Assembly (NCBI GenBank): GCA_016716635.1 | Contig: JADJVZ010000014.1 | Coordinates: 372,001-436,000 of the forward strand | DNA: 64,000 nucleotides | Reading direction: 5' to 3' | From: Micropruina sp. | Lineage (GTDB): Bacteria > Actinomycetota > Actinomycetes > Propionibacteriales > Propionibacteriaceae | Shown here: one piece after another, positions 45,550 through 55,406 of the stretch | Position numbering within the stretch: position 1 is the stretch's first letter | Layout: the number at the start of each line of letters is the position of its first letter | The notes under the pieces: generated by a model | The model's database searches: none | What the model was told of the DNA's origin: nothing | Seen by the model: the letters and a program-made list of their open reading frames with translations, nothing else | Program-made: the position numbers and the translations under genes

Positions 45550-46374
45550 CTAGGACCCGCCGAGGAAGGGCCGGAAACGCCGCGACGGAGTGGGTGAGGG
45601 CTGCGGGTCGGCGTCGGTAAAGGGGCTCGCCCGTCCGACCATGTCCACCAGTTCGCGACCGTAGCGCCACTGATACGGGAAGGGCGCCGAAGCCGAACGT
45701 CGGATCAGCACGTCCATTGGGAGCCGGCGATCCGAGGCAATCGTGACCACGTTGCCGAACCGTCGACCCTTCCACATCGCGGCCTCCGCGGACGCGGCGA
45801 TCTGCGTTCCGATCTCGGGCAGACCGGCAACGAAGCGCCGCACCCACGGGTGGGGCGCATGATCGACCACGTTCGCCAAAAACACCCCGCCCGGGCGCAA
45901 CACGCGGCGGGTCTCGGCGAAGAACTCCAGGGTCGCCAATTCGGCGGGCACCTCATAACCCACGAAGGCGTCCAACACGATGGCGTCGGCGTAGTCATCG
46001 GGCATCGCGCGAAGCGCCGATCGTCCGTCGGTCTCGCGGATCTTGATCCCCGACAGTCGCGGGAGGGGAATCAGTCGTCGGACGTCGGCCACGGTCTCGG
46101 CGTCCGGCTCGCACACGATTTGGGCCGTGTGCGGACGGCGAGCCTCCACCCAGCGCGGAATCATCATCGCCGAGCCGCCCAGGTGCACGATCCGCACGCG
46201 TTCGACGGCAGGACGCGACAGCAGGGTGACGTCCAAGACCTCGGTGATGCGCTGGACGTACTCGAACTCCAGCCGCAGCGGATCGGTGGGGTCGACCCAC
46301 GCCTGGCTGCTGCCGTCGACGAGGACCCGGAAGGCCCCTGGCACCCCCGGATCCGGTTGCACGGTCTCGCCCAC
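45550..46374 (-). CDS. Spermidine-synthase-like SAM-dependent methyltransferase
   Basis: A 274-residue Rossmann-fold protein of the spermidine synthase-like group. VRIVHLGGSAMMIPRWVEA is SAM motif I, IVCEPDAETVADVRRLI binds the ribose acid, and the AIVLDAFVGYEVPAEL segment replaces the usual D-x-x-D. It lacks the N-terminal beta-barrel and residues that bind putrescine in true SpeE, so the aminopropyl transfer activity is doubtful. The GTG at 46374 is chosen because TACCGT lies 6 nt upstream and the longer frame would run through the Nudix gene. Confidence 0.75.
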   Translation of the reverse strand: MGETVQPDPGVPGAFRVLVDGSSQAWVDPTDPLRLEFEYVQRITEVLDVTLLSRPAVERVRIVHLGGSAMMIPRWVEARRPHTAQIVCEPDAETVADVRRLIPLPRLSGIKIRETDGRSALRAMPDDYADAIVLDAFVGYEVPAELATLEFFAETRRVLRPGGVFLANVVDHAPHPWVRRFVAGLPEIGTQIAASAEAAMWKGRRFGNVVTIASDRRLPMDVLIRRSASAPFPYQWRYGRELVDMVGRASPFTDADPQPSPTPSRRFRPFLGGS

Positions 46375-46380
46375 CGCCCC

Positions 46381-46404
46381 ACGGTAGCGGGTCGCCGGTA
46401 ACCT
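46381..46404. promoter_or_regulatory. Back-to-back leaderless promoters (methyltransferase and Nudix)
   Basis: TACCGT (46381-46386, minus strand) ends 6 nt before the GTG at 46374. TAACCT (46399-46404, plus strand) ends 7 nt before the Nudix ATG at 46412. The start codons are 37 nt apart, so each gene's -35 region overlaps the other's -10. Confidence 0.5.
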
Positions 46405-46411
46405 CTCGACT

Positions 46412-46891
46412 ATGCCAACGCCTCCCTTCGTCCTCTCCCTGCGCAGCAAGATCGGTCACGATCCGTTGTGGTTATCCGGGATCACGGCCGTCGTGGTGCG
46501 CGAGATCGACGGTGTCGATCACGTGCTGCTCATCCAGCGCTCCGACAGCGGGCGCTGGACGCCCGTCAACGGGATCATCGACCCCGGCGAACATCCCGCC
46601 GACGCCGCCGTGCGAGAGGTGCGGGAAGAGGCATCGGTGGAGTGCGAGGTGATCCGCATGACCTCACTGTCGGTGACCGGGCAGGTCCGCTACCTCAACG
46701 GAGATGTCAGCCAATACATCGACCACGCCTTCTTGTGCCGGTGGCTTTCGGGCGCCGGCGAGCCCGGCGACGACGAGGCCCTGGCCGTTCAATGGTGCCC
46801 AATCGACGCGTTGCCAGCCATGGATTCGGACAACACAATGCGGACCTCGATTGCGCTGGAAGGCGATCCGGAGTGCCGCCTGGTTCGCTGA
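46412..46891 (+). CDS. Nudix hydrolase
   Basis: A 159-residue Nudix protein. The Nudix box runs from Gly54 to about residue 76 (G-x5-E60-x7-REVREE), including the Mg-binding glutamates. WCPIDALPAMDSDNTMRTSI at the end resembles actinobacterial MutT-like members. It should hydrolyse a nucleoside diphosphate linked to some moiety; the substrate is unknown. Confidence 0.9.
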   Translation: MPTPPFVLSLRSKIGHDPLWLSGITAVVVREIDGVDHVLLIQRSDSGRWTPVNGIIDPGEHPADAAVREVREEASVECEVIRMTSLSVTGQVRYLNGDVSQYIDHAFLCRWLSGAGEPGDDEALAVQWCPIDALPAMDSDNTMRTSIALEGDPECRLVR

Positions 46892-46993
46892 ATTTGGCGG
46901 GTGAGAGGGGGACCACCCCCCAGACCCGGTTCTTTGCTGCCCCCCGGCGCGTGGCATCATTTCTGGTACGCGCATCCGAAGAGTGGGGGAACG

Positions 46994-49900
46994 ATGGCAG
47001 GTCGCCGCGGCATTCCCAGGCACGTGCAGAATCGTCGCAACGTCAGCGCGATCGCGTTAGCCCTTGTCACTGCGTTCATGGCGGCGCTCGCGATGAACCA
47101 CGATGGCATCCCGACCGCTCGGGTCGACGTTAACGACGGCGGCATCTGGATCACCAACGCGGCGAAGAAGCTCGTGGGTCACCTGAATTACGACTCCCGG
47201 ACGCTTGATGGCGCCTTCCGCACCACGGCCTCCGCGTTCGACATCGGGCAGACCGGCAATGTGGTCACCTTCTCCGACCTCTCCCAGCGAAGCCTCACGG
47301 TGGTCGACGTGGCGGGCGTCCGATTGGGCTCGGCCTTGCCTCTGTCGGCGCAGGCCACTGCGGTTCAAGGCGGGGATCGTGTCGGGGTCCTCGATCCGGA
47401 ATCCGGGCAGCTGTGGTCGGCCGATGCCGCCAACCCGGCCGGCGCGTCCCTCACGGAGGGCGAATCCGTCGCCACCGACCTCAAAGGCGGCGTCGTCACG
47501 ACCGCCCAAGACGGCACCGTGTTCGCCATCGCCGCCTCCGCCGGACGCATCGCGACGGTGCCGTCCGGGTCGAAGAAGGCCACCACGACGCCGGTGTCGG
47601 GCCTGTCCAAATTGGCCAAGCTCACCATCACCGCCGTCGGCAACAAGCCGGTCGCCTACGACGCGGGTTCGAACTCCCTCGTGCTGCCGGACGGTTCCAT
47701 GAAGGACCTCACCTCCGCCGGGTTGACCGGCCCCGTCCGGCTCCAGGCCCCCGGCCCGACGGCCGACCATGTGCTGCTCGCCACCGCATCGGCGCTGGTC
47801 TCGGTCCGTTTGGATGGCTCCAAAATCGACACGGTCAGCGCCTCGGACAAGGGCGCGCTCGGCAAGCCAGCACCCCCCGTCCGCCACGGCGGCTGCGAGT
47901 ATTCGGCGTGGGCCGGAAGTGGCGATTTCGTGCGGAAATGCGACGGCGATGACACCGTCCTACGCCTCAACGTCGAAACCCTGAGCGCCGCGGAAAACAT
48001 CGAGTTCCGCACGAACCGCAAACTCATCGTGCTGAACGACATCGCCTCGGGCTCGGTCTGGCTTCCCGATAAGAACATGGTGTTGGCCGCCGACTGGGAC
48101 CAGATCGACAACTTGTTGAAGAAGGAGTCGACGCAGGAGGAGTCCCCCCAAACCAGCACCGAGATCGCCGACCCGCAGCGGCGCGAGCACAACGATCCGC
48201 CCGTGGCGAATCCCGACTCGTTCGGGGTCCGGCCCGGTCGATCGACAACCCTGGACGTGCTAAGCAACGATTCGGATTCCGACGGCGACATTCTCACCGC
48301 CTCCCCCGCTACCCAACCCACCCTTGGACCGGTGACCCGCACCCGCGGCGGCCAGGCCCTGCGGATCGACGTCCCGGCGTCCGCGAAGGGCAAGGCCAGC
48401 TTTACGTACCAAGCCAGCGACGGCGCCGCGCTGGCCATGTCCACCGTCGACGTCGAGGTCTCCCCCTGGTCGCAAAACCGGCCACCTGCCCAGATCCGGG
48501 ATCCTGGGGTCAAGCTCGGCGGCAGCGCCAACGCTGAGGTCACCTACAACGCTTTGCCGGACTGGCGTGACCCTGACGGCGACCCCGTTTATCTGGCGTC
48601 CGTGAAGGCCCCCGAGGGGCTGGAAGTTCAGTTCAGCGAACAGGGCACCCTTACCATCCGCAACCTGGGGGCGAAGACTGGCTCGGCGCAGATCGAGGTC
48701 AGTGTGTCGGACGGCACGCTCTCCGCCAACGGCCACGTCACGGTCCAGGTCCAGCAGCCGGGCAATATCCGTCCCACCGCCAACGGTGACTTCGTGGTGG
48801 CCCGGGTCGGCGAACCGTCCCTGGTGCAACCGCTCGCCAATGACACCGATCCGAACGGCGATCCGCTCACGCTCGTCGGTGTCAGCGGCCTGCCGAAGGA
48901 CGCGGTGATCGTGCAAGATCTCGACCTTGGCACCGTCTCGTTCACCGCCCGCGCCCCCGGCACCTACACGTTCTTCTACACGGTGTCGGACGGCCCCACG
49001 AACGCGGTCGGCGTCATTCGCATCGATGCGGTCCAAGCCGACATCTCCGCGGCCCCGGTGGCGGAGGACGACCTGGCGCTCTTACCCCCCAACGGCGCGG
49101 TGCTCGCGGCGCCCCTCAACAACGACACCGACCCGGCGGGCGGTGTGCTGGTCCTCCAGTCGGTGAACGTGTCCCCCACCTCGCCGCTCAAGGTCACCTT
49201 GGTGGATCACCACCTCCTCCGGATCACCTCCCAGGTGCCGCTGACCGACCCCGTCGAACTGGGCTACACCGTTTCTAACGGCAACGCGGCCGCGCAGGGG
49301 CGCGTCTTCGTCGTGCCCACCCATTCGCAGGAGGAACGCCTCGCGCCCCAGACCCAACCAGACGCTGGCAAAGTCAGGGTGGGCGACGTCGGGTCGGTCA
49401 ATGTGCTCGCCAATGATCGCTCCCCCACGGGGTTGGCGCTGACGTTGGATTCACACCTCGACCAGGCCACGAATCCTGCGGCGGGCAAGCCGTTCATCAC
49501 CGGCTCCCAGGTGCGCCTCGAGGCGGGGACCACCCCGGGCTACACCCGGATCGCCTATAGCGTCCGGGACAGCTCAGGGGCCGTAGCCAGCTCCACCGTG
49601 ACCTTCGAGGTCGTCGCTAACGACGGTCCCAACAGCGCACCGCGCCCCAAGACGCTCACCGCCTGGGCGCTCGCCGGTCAAACCATTCGAATCCCGGTCC
49701 CGCTGGCCGGCATCGACCCCGACGGTGATTCGGTGACCTTGGCCGGCACCGACCAGCCGCCCGCGAAGGGCGTTGCCAGGCTCGGCACCGACTGGCTCGA
49801 ATACACCCCAGCCAACGACATGAGCGGCACAGACGTCTTCAGCTACGTCGTCGAAGACCGCCTAGGCAAGCAGGCCGTGGCCATCGTCCGTGTGGGCATC

Positions 49901-52900
49901 GCGCCCCCGTCCGCGATCAACCAGCCGCCAGCGGCCGTGCCCGACACGCTGCTGGTCCGCCCGGATCGCCAACTCTCCGTGCCGGTGGCGGCGAACGACA
50001 TCGACCCGGACGGCGACTCGCTCACGGTGGTCCCCGACGGCCTGGTGGCGACCACGCCGGGACTCACTCCGCGCGTTGACAATAACCGGGTGGTGGTGAC
50101 CACGCCGTCCAGCGCGGGGTCATCGTTGGTGACCTACAAAGTCTCGGACAACCGTGGGGGCGTGGACGTTGGCTCGCTGACAATCAATGTGTCTCCCGAT
50201 GCCCCGCTTCAGGTCCCGATCGCCCGCGATGACGTGGTCGCCGACGAATCGGTACCCGTCGACGGTAAGCCGGTGGCGGTCGACGTCCTGGCCAACGACG
50301 AAGATCCGGGCGGCGACGCGGGACGACTCAAACTGACCTCGGCCGCGCCTGGCGTCACGGTCAAGGATTCAAAGTTGGAGATCACCCCGGACAAGGCCCG
50401 CCGCCTGGTGGTCTACTCGATCACGAACCAGGACGGCCTCACCGCGAGCGCTGTCGTGTCGGTTCCGGGTACCGAGCGGACCCGCCCGAAACTCGACGAG
50501 ACGAAGATCCCGGTGAAGATCCGCTCGGGTCAGGAATTCACCCTCAATCTCAACGACTACGTCATCACCCGCGAGGGTCGGACGCCGCGCATTCTCGATC
50601 CGAGCACGGTGCGCGGGTCGGTGGGCAGCGACGGAAACCCCAAGGTGACCGATGACCACACCATCGTGTTCAAGGCGGGCGAGTCCTACTTCGGAGACAC
50701 GGCGGTGTCGTTCCAAGTCAGCGACGGCACGAACGAAGACCGGTCGGCGCTCTCGGCGACGTTGTCGATCCCGATCAAGGTTGAGCAAAGCGTCAACCAT
50801 CCGCCGAAGGTCACCCCCACGACCATGCGGATCGGCCCTGGCGAGGATCCCGTCACGTTCGATCTCGCCCAGATGGTGCAAGACCCGGATGGCCGCGACC
50901 CGGCCACATTCGCCTACACAATGACCGGCTTCCCCGACAAGTTGACGGTCTCAGTGGAAAACAATCACGTCCTGACCGTGTCCGCAGCAGTCGATCATCC
51001 GAAGGGGCCGGCGGGAGAGATCACGATCGGCGTCAACGACGGCTCCGGGGTGGTCTTGGCCGCGATCCCCGTCGTGGTGACCGCCTCGTCCAAGCCGTTG
51101 GTGCAAACCTCCGCCGTGCACAAGGACATGAACGCCGGACAGTCGACGTCAGTGAACCTCGCGGACGTCACCACGAATCCGTTCCCGACGCCGCTGCGCA
51201 TCGTGAGCACGACGGTGACGACGTTGGCGGGGGTGCCCCTGGCCACCGTGTCGCCCTCCGGCACCACGCTGACGATCACCCCCAACGCCAACACCCACGG
51301 CGAAATCACCGTGACCTACGTGGTCCAGGACGCCACCGGCGACGCGTCCCGGCACGTGTCGGGCACCGTGGCGGTCACCGTCCGCGATGTCCCCGATGCC
51401 CCCGCCAACGTGATGGTGTCGCCGAGCTCGAAGACGGCGGCGCTCACCTTCTCCATCACGGGGAACAACGGCGCAGAGATCACCAGCTACCTGATCACGG
51501 ACGTCGTCAGCGGGCAGACGTGGACCGTCCCGGCCAGCAGCCCGTCGTCGGCGACCATCCATGACCTCGCCAACGGTTTCGACCGATCCTTCACCGTCCA
51601 GGCCATCAACGTGGTCGGGGCGTCGAAGGCGTCACCCGCGTCGGCGAAAGTCCTCATCGACCAGATCCCGGATCGTCCTTCACCCCCCACCATGACCGTC
51701 GCGGACGGGACTGCCACGGTGACGTGGTCCGCGCCCGCCAATGACGGCTCGCCCATCTCGGCTTACGTGCTGACGTTGCAGGGTGCGGGTGCCCCCGCCC
51801 CGGTGACCGTGACCCCGGGCAAAGACCCGATGACGTACACGTTCACCCGGCTCACCAACGGCCAACCGTATGTGGCAACGGTGTCGGCCTCCAACCGCCT
51901 CGGCACGTCCGAAACCTCGACGCCCTCCTCGGCGGTGCGGCCCTTCGGTCCCCCGCCGGCGCCGACCTCGCTTTCGGTTCTCCATGAGCCGCCCCCCAAC
52001 TCCTCCAAGTCGCAGGTCACCCTCTCCTGGACGCTGGACCCCAATACCAACGGGCGCGAGTACGCCGCCCTCGAGATCTCGTCAGCGGGTGTGATCTTGG
52101 CCACCGTGGAGCCTCTGGGGAAAACCACCTCCAAGACCGTCCAGGTAGACGCTGCCGACACGGCAACGCTGTCCGCCAGGGTCCGCAACACCGAGAACCA
52201 ATGGTCCACGTCCACGACAGTGACGTTCCAGGCCGCATCGATCCCAATGCCCTTGGACGCGCCGACCTTGAGCGTGACCGGCGTGTCGGGACAGGTCACC
52301 GTTTCATCGCTGAGCACCGTGCCCGGCAACGGCTTCTCCCCCGGGCAGTTGTCGATTCAGTACTCGACGGACGGGTCCAACTTCGTCCCCTTCGACACGA
52401 GTGCCTCCAAGATCTCTGGCTTGGTCAACGGCCGCAGCTACACGCTGTCCTTCCGTCAGATCGGGGTGGTCGACGGGCAGAAAGTCGCCGGTCCTTCAGT
52501 GGACTCGACCAACTCCGTCACTCCCTACGGCCCCCCCACAGCGCCGAAGCTGACCACTACGGCGTCAGCCGCTGGGGTGACCATCTCCTGGGACGCCACG
52601 GGAAGTGGCAACGGCCGGGACGTGACGTCGACGCGTGTCTTCGTCAACGGCGAGAGCGTGAGTACTGCCATCTCGGGACAGGTCATCAGGACGGGCACCT
52701 CGGGCGAGGCCATCAAGGCGACGGCCCAGGCGTGCTATCTGGGCCTCGCCTGCGATGCCAATCCCTCCTCTACTGCCACCGGGTACATCTACGGCACGGT
52801 GAACCTGAACTGGGTCAGCAACTGCAACGGCACCGAGGTCCCGGGGATGCTCCCCGCCTTGTGCCACACCTTCAAGGTGCAGGCCCTTAACTGGGGAGCC

Positions 52901-53086
52901 GGGGTGCCGAGCGTGACCTGCACCTACAAGGACGACACGTCCGCGGCGCATACCCTGACGGTGCCGACCACGACCCGCACGAACAGCTGGACCGACTCCA
53001 AGTTCAGCACCGCGGCCGGCGATCAGGCCACGATCGATGCGTGGCTGACCGGTAGCAATCCCCGGTTCTCGTGTTCCCCACAGTGA
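46994..53086 (+). CDS. Giant membrane-anchored protein with Ig/cadherin-like and fibronectin III repeats
   Basis: A 2030-residue protein. A signal anchor at about 17-35 is followed by a region (about 40-380) of short propeller-like repeats with no clear family. About eleven Ig/cadherin-like (tandem-95 type) repeats then start near residues 399, 495, 591, 687, 782, 880, 975, 1073, 1162, 1268 and 1366; several carry D-PDGD-type calcium-like motifs (NDIDPDGDSLT). Five fibronectin III-like domains start near 1465, 1557, 1652, 1752 and 1846. The last 100 residues have six Cys (ACYLGLAC, SNC, ALC, VTC, FSC), suggesting a disulfide-bonded end. It should extend across the cell wall and may bind glycans or other cells. 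The ATG at 46994 has GTGGGGGA just before it. It leads a gene set like the bifidobacterial fn3 gene of PFNA clusters. Confidence 0.82.
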   Translation: MAGRRGIPRHVQNRRNVSAIALALVTAFMAALAMNHDGIPTARVDVNDGGIWITNAAKKLVGHLNYDSRTLDGAFRTTASAFDIGQTGNVVTFSDLSQRSLTVVDVAGVRLGSALPLSAQATAVQGGDRVGVLDPESGQLWSADAANPAGASLTEGESVATDLKGGVVTTAQDGTVFAIAASAGRIATVPSGSKKATTTPVSGLSKLAKLTITAVGNKPVAYDAGSNSLVLPDGSMKDLTSAGLTGPVRLQAPGPTADHVLLATASALVSVRLDGSKIDTVSASDKGALGKPAPPVRHGGCEYSAWAGSGDFVRKCDGDDTVLRLNVETLSAAENIEFRTNRKLIVLNDIASGSVWLPDKNMVLAADWDQIDNLLKKESTQEESPQTSTEIADPQRREHNDPPVANPDSFGVRPGRSTTLDVLSNDSDSDGDILTASPATQPTLGPVTRTRGGQALRIDVPASAKGKASFTYQASDGAALAMSTVDVEVSPWSQNRPPAQIRDPGVKLGGSANAEVTYNALPDWRDPDGDPVYLASVKAPEGLEVQFSEQGTLTIRNLGAKTGSAQIEVSVSDGTLSANGHVTVQVQQPGNIRPTANGDFVVARVGEPSLVQPLANDTDPNGDPLTLVGVSGLPKDAVIVQDLDLGTVSFTARAPGTYTFFYTVSDGPTNAVGVIRIDAVQADISAAPVAEDDLALLPPNGAVLAAPLNNDTDPAGGVLVLQSVNVSPTSPLKVTLVDHHLLRITSQVPLTDPVELGYTVSNGNAAAQGRVFVVPTHSQEERLAPQTQPDAGKVRVGDVGSVNVLANDRSPTGLALTLDSHLDQATNPAAGKPFITGSQVRLEAGTTPGYTRIAYSVRDSSGAVASSTVTFEVVANDGPNSAPRPKTLTAWALAGQTIRIPVPLAGIDPDGDSVTLAGTDQPPAKGVARLGTDWLEYTPANDMSGTDVFSYVVEDRLGKQAVAIVRVGIAPPSAINQPPAAVPDTLLVRPDRQLSVPVAANDIDPDGDSLTVVPDGLVATTPGLTPRVDNNRVVVTTPSSAGSSLVTYKVSDNRGGVDVGSLTINVSPDAPLQVPIARDDVVADESVPVDGKPVAVDVLANDEDPGGDAGRLKLTSAAPGVTVKDSKLEITPDKARRLVVYSITNQDGLTASAVVSVPGTERTRPKLDETKIPVKIRSGQEFTLNLNDYVITREGRTPRILDPSTVRGSVGSDGNPKVTDDHTIVFKAGESYFGDTAVSFQVSDGTNEDRSALSATLSIPIKVEQSVNHPPKVTPTTMRIGPGEDPVTFDLAQMVQDPDGRDPATFAYTMTGFPDKLTVSVENNHVLTVSAAVDHPKGPAGEITIGVNDGSGVVLAAIPVVVTASSKPLVQTSAVHKDMNAGQSTSVNLADVTTNPFPTPLRIVSTTVTTLAGVPLATVSPSGTTLTITPNANTHGEITVTYVVQDATGDASRHVSGTVAVTVRDVPDAPANVMVSPSSKTAALTFSITGNNGAEITSYLITDVVSGQTWTVPASSPSSATIHDLANGFDRSFTVQAINVVGASKASPASAKVLIDQIPDRPSPPTMTVADGTATVTWSAPANDGSPISAYVLTLQGAGAPAPVTVTPGKDPMTYTFTRLTNGQPYVATVSASNRLGTSETSTPSSAVRPFGPPPAPTSLSVLHEPPPNSSKSQVTLSWTLDPNTNGREYAALEISSAGVILATVEPLGKTTSKTVQVDAADTATLSARVRNTENQWSTSTTVTFQAASIPMPLDAPTLSVTGVSGQVTVSSLSTVPGNGFSPGQLSIQYSTDGSNFVPFDTSASKISGLVNGRSYTLSFRQIGVVDGQKVAGPSVDSTNSVTPYGPPTAPKLTTTASAAGVTISWDATGSGNGRDVTSTRVFVNGESVSTAISGQVIRTGTSGEAIKATAQACYLGLACDANPSSTATGYIYGTVNLNWVSNCNGTEVPGMLPALCHTFKVQALNWGAGVPSVTCTYKDDTSAAHTLTVPTTTRTNSWTDSKFSTAAGDQATIDAWLTGSNPRFSCSPQ

Positions 53087-53149
53087 TCCGACCCGCTTGA
53101 CCTGTTTGCGGCCCACGCTGCACCCACACCACCGATGAGAGGCAACCAG

Positions 53150-54118
53150 ATGACGACCATGAGCCAAGACGAGGCAGTGACGTTCGCCCATACGTTCGCC
53201 ACCCTCGTGGACAACGTGTCGATTGCGCTGCTCGACAAGGTCCACCCCATTCGTCTCGCGCTCACGGCCCTCTTCGCCGGAGGTCACCTGCTGCTCGAGG
53301 ACGCCCCCGGAACGGGGAAGACGGCCCTCGCCCGCGCGATCGCGGCCTCGATCGACTCTTCGCATTCCCGCATTCAGTTCACGCCCGACATGCTGCCTTC
53401 CGACATCACCGGCGTGAACATGTACGACCAGAGCAACGGCCGCTGGCAGTTCCACCGGGGACCGATCTTCGCGCAGGTGGTCCTGGCAGACGAGATCAAC
53501 CGGGCGTCACCGAAGACCCAATCGGCGCTCCTGGAGGTGATGGAAGAGGCGCAGGTAACCGTGGACGGTGTCACTCATCCGGTGGCGCTCCCCTTCATCG
53601 TCATCGCCACCCAGAACCCCATCGAGCAAGCAGGCACCTATCCGCTGCCGGAGGCCCAGCTCGACCGGTTCCTGATCAAAACCTCGTTGGGCTATCCAGC
53701 CCGCAAAGCCATGATCGACGTCCTGGCGGGCGCCGGATCGCCGGATCGGTCACGCCTGCTGCGGCCCACGATCACCTCCGCGCAGGTATCCGCCCTCTCC
53801 GCGAGCGCCATGTCCATCCACACCGACCGTGCCGTGCTCGACTACATCGCCGGGCTCGTGGAGGCGACCCAGTCGGACGCCTCGACGGTCCTGGGCGTGT
53901 CGACCCGAGGCGCCATCGGCATGGTGCGCTGCGCTCAGGTGTGGGCGGCCGCCCAGGGACGAAACTTTGTGTTGCCCGACGACGTAAAGGTCCTGGCTGG
54001 ACCCGTGTGGGAGCATCGCATCGTCGTGGACCCCGATGCCGCCTTCACGGGCGCCACCGCGGCCGGGACCATCTCCCGCGCCCTCACCACTGTCCCGGCT
54101 CCCGCCTCGGGGGCCTGA
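53150..54118 (+). CDS. MoxR family AAA+ ATPase
   Basis: A 322-residue AAA+ ATPase. Walker A is APGTGKTA at about 52-59, Walker B is LADEINRA at about 112-119, and IATQNP (152-157) holds sensor 1. MoxR proteins act as chaperones that load or activate partner proteins, usually the DUF58/VWA protein encoded next to them. The ATG at 53150 is preferred over 53135 because GAGAGG lies 7 nt upstream. Cytoplasmic. The DUF58 gene starts 7 nt after the stop. Confidence 0.92.
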   Translation: MTTMSQDEAVTFAHTFATLVDNVSIALLDKVHPIRLALTALFAGGHLLLEDAPGTGKTALARAIAASIDSSHSRIQFTPDMLPSDITGVNMYDQSNGRWQFHRGPIFAQVVLADEINRASPKTQSALLEVMEEAQVTVDGVTHPVALPFIVIATQNPIEQAGTYPLPEAQLDRFLIKTSLGYPARKAMIDVLAGAGSPDRSRLLRPTITSAQVSALSASAMSIHTDRAVLDYIAGLVEATQSDASTVLGVSTRGAIGMVRCAQVWAAAQGRNFVLPDDVKVLAGPVWEHRIVVDPDAAFTGATAAGTISRALTTVPAPASGA

Positions 54119-54125
54119 GCCGACA

Positions 54126-55406
54126 ATGAAGCCCCTGCAAGCCGCGCGGCGCGCCCTCAACCGGATGGGGAACGCTGTGGCGCCCGCTGTCCGGGCCATC
54201 GAGGCACGCTGGCACCGCTTCCAGGCCACCCGTGTCGGACGAGCCGTCAGCTTCGGATTCCGCTCGATCACGGCCACCGGGTGGGCGGTCTTGGCCACGG
54301 TCATGGTGGCCGCACTGGTGGCACGCGTCGCCGGCTGGGTGGAAGCCGGCGCCATCCTGGGCGTCGGCGGGTTCTGCTTCCTCGTCGCCATCGCGAGCGT
54401 TGTCGGGACGTCCGACTACGCGGTGGAGATCAAAGTGCCGCAGCTGCGGACCCGGGTCGGGCAGACCTTGGTCGGTGAGCTGCACGTCACCAATCGCCGG
54501 GCCCGACGCTCCCGTGCGGGCGTTCTGGAACTCACCGTGGGGGCCGCTGATCCGCAGTTCCTCGTGCCTTCCCTGCCGGCCCACGGGGAGTGGTCCGAGG
54601 TCTTCGGAATTCCGGCCAGGCGTCGCGGGGTCGTGCCCCTGGGCCCGGCTCGTTCGGTGCGCGGGGATGCTCTGGGCTTGCTCCTCACCATCAAGGATTG
54701 GACACGGCAGGATCTCGTCTGGGTGCACCCCCGGACCGTCCGCATGGAATTCGATACTGCGGGTTTCCAATCAGACGTGGAGGGCGTGACCACAGCCCGC
54801 CTCTCCTCCTCCGATGTCTCCTTCCACGCTCTGCGGGAGTACTCCCCAGGGGATGACCGACGCCACGTGCACTGGCCCACCACCGCGCGGACCGGCAAGT
54901 TGACCGTGCGGCAGTTCGAGGAAACGCGTCGCAGTCACCACACGATCTTTCTCGACACCTCGGCGGCGGCCTGGACCTCCGACGAGTTCGAGCTAGGGGT
55001 CTCCGTGACGGCATCGCTGGCCTTAACCGGCCTGAACGCCAACCGGAAGGTCTCCGTGGCGACCTCCAGTGAGTGGATCAGCACGGCCTCGCCGCTGCGC
55101 GTTTTGGATCACCTCACCGAACTCACCACCGATCCAGGCAGCGTGGATCTGGATTTCCGAATCCGCCGCGTCATCGCAGCCCGTCGCGCCACGTCGGTCT
55201 TGACCGTCGTGTGCGGACCGGCGACAACAGACGTGGAACTTGCCCGCTGGGCCGTCCTGGTCGGCATGGACATCTCTGCAACGGCCGTCCGCGTCGGCCT
55301 GAATCGTCCCGCTGCCCGCTATTGGTGCGGACGCATGCTGGTCGCCGACTGCCCCTCGCTGGATGACCTGCCGCGCCTCATGCACCGACGAGGTGACGCC
55401 CTGTGA
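54126..55406 (+). CDS. DUF58 domain-containing membrane protein
   Basis: A 426-residue protein. Two hydrophobic segments (about 57-100, ATGWAVLATVMVAALVARV and GAILGVGGFCFLVAIASVV) are followed by a soluble domain. The DUF58 signature SFHALREYSPGDDRRHVHWP (about 237-256) with ARTGKLTVRQFEE is complete. The C-terminal part has the fold of a von Willebrand A-like domain. DUF58 proteins are partners of MoxR ATPases; their role is unknown. The stop overlaps the transglutaminase-like gene (GTGA). Confidence 0.9.
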   Translation: MKPLQAARRALNRMGNAVAPAVRAIEARWHRFQATRVGRAVSFGFRSITATGWAVLATVMVAALVARVAGWVEAGAILGVGGFCFLVAIASVVGTSDYAVEIKVPQLRTRVGQTLVGELHVTNRRARRSRAGVLELTVGAADPQFLVPSLPAHGEWSEVFGIPARRRGVVPLGPARSVRGDALGLLLTIKDWTRQDLVWVHPRTVRMEFDTAGFQSDVEGVTTARLSSSDVSFHALREYSPGDDRRHVHWPTTARTGKLTVRQFEETRRSHHTIFLDTSAAAWTSDEFELGVSVTASLALTGLNANRKVSVATSSEWISTASPLRVLDHLTELTTDPGSVDLDFRIRRVIAARRATSVLTVVCGPATTDVELARWAVLVGMDISATAVRVGLNRPAARYWCGRMLVADCPSLDDLPRLMHRRGDAL

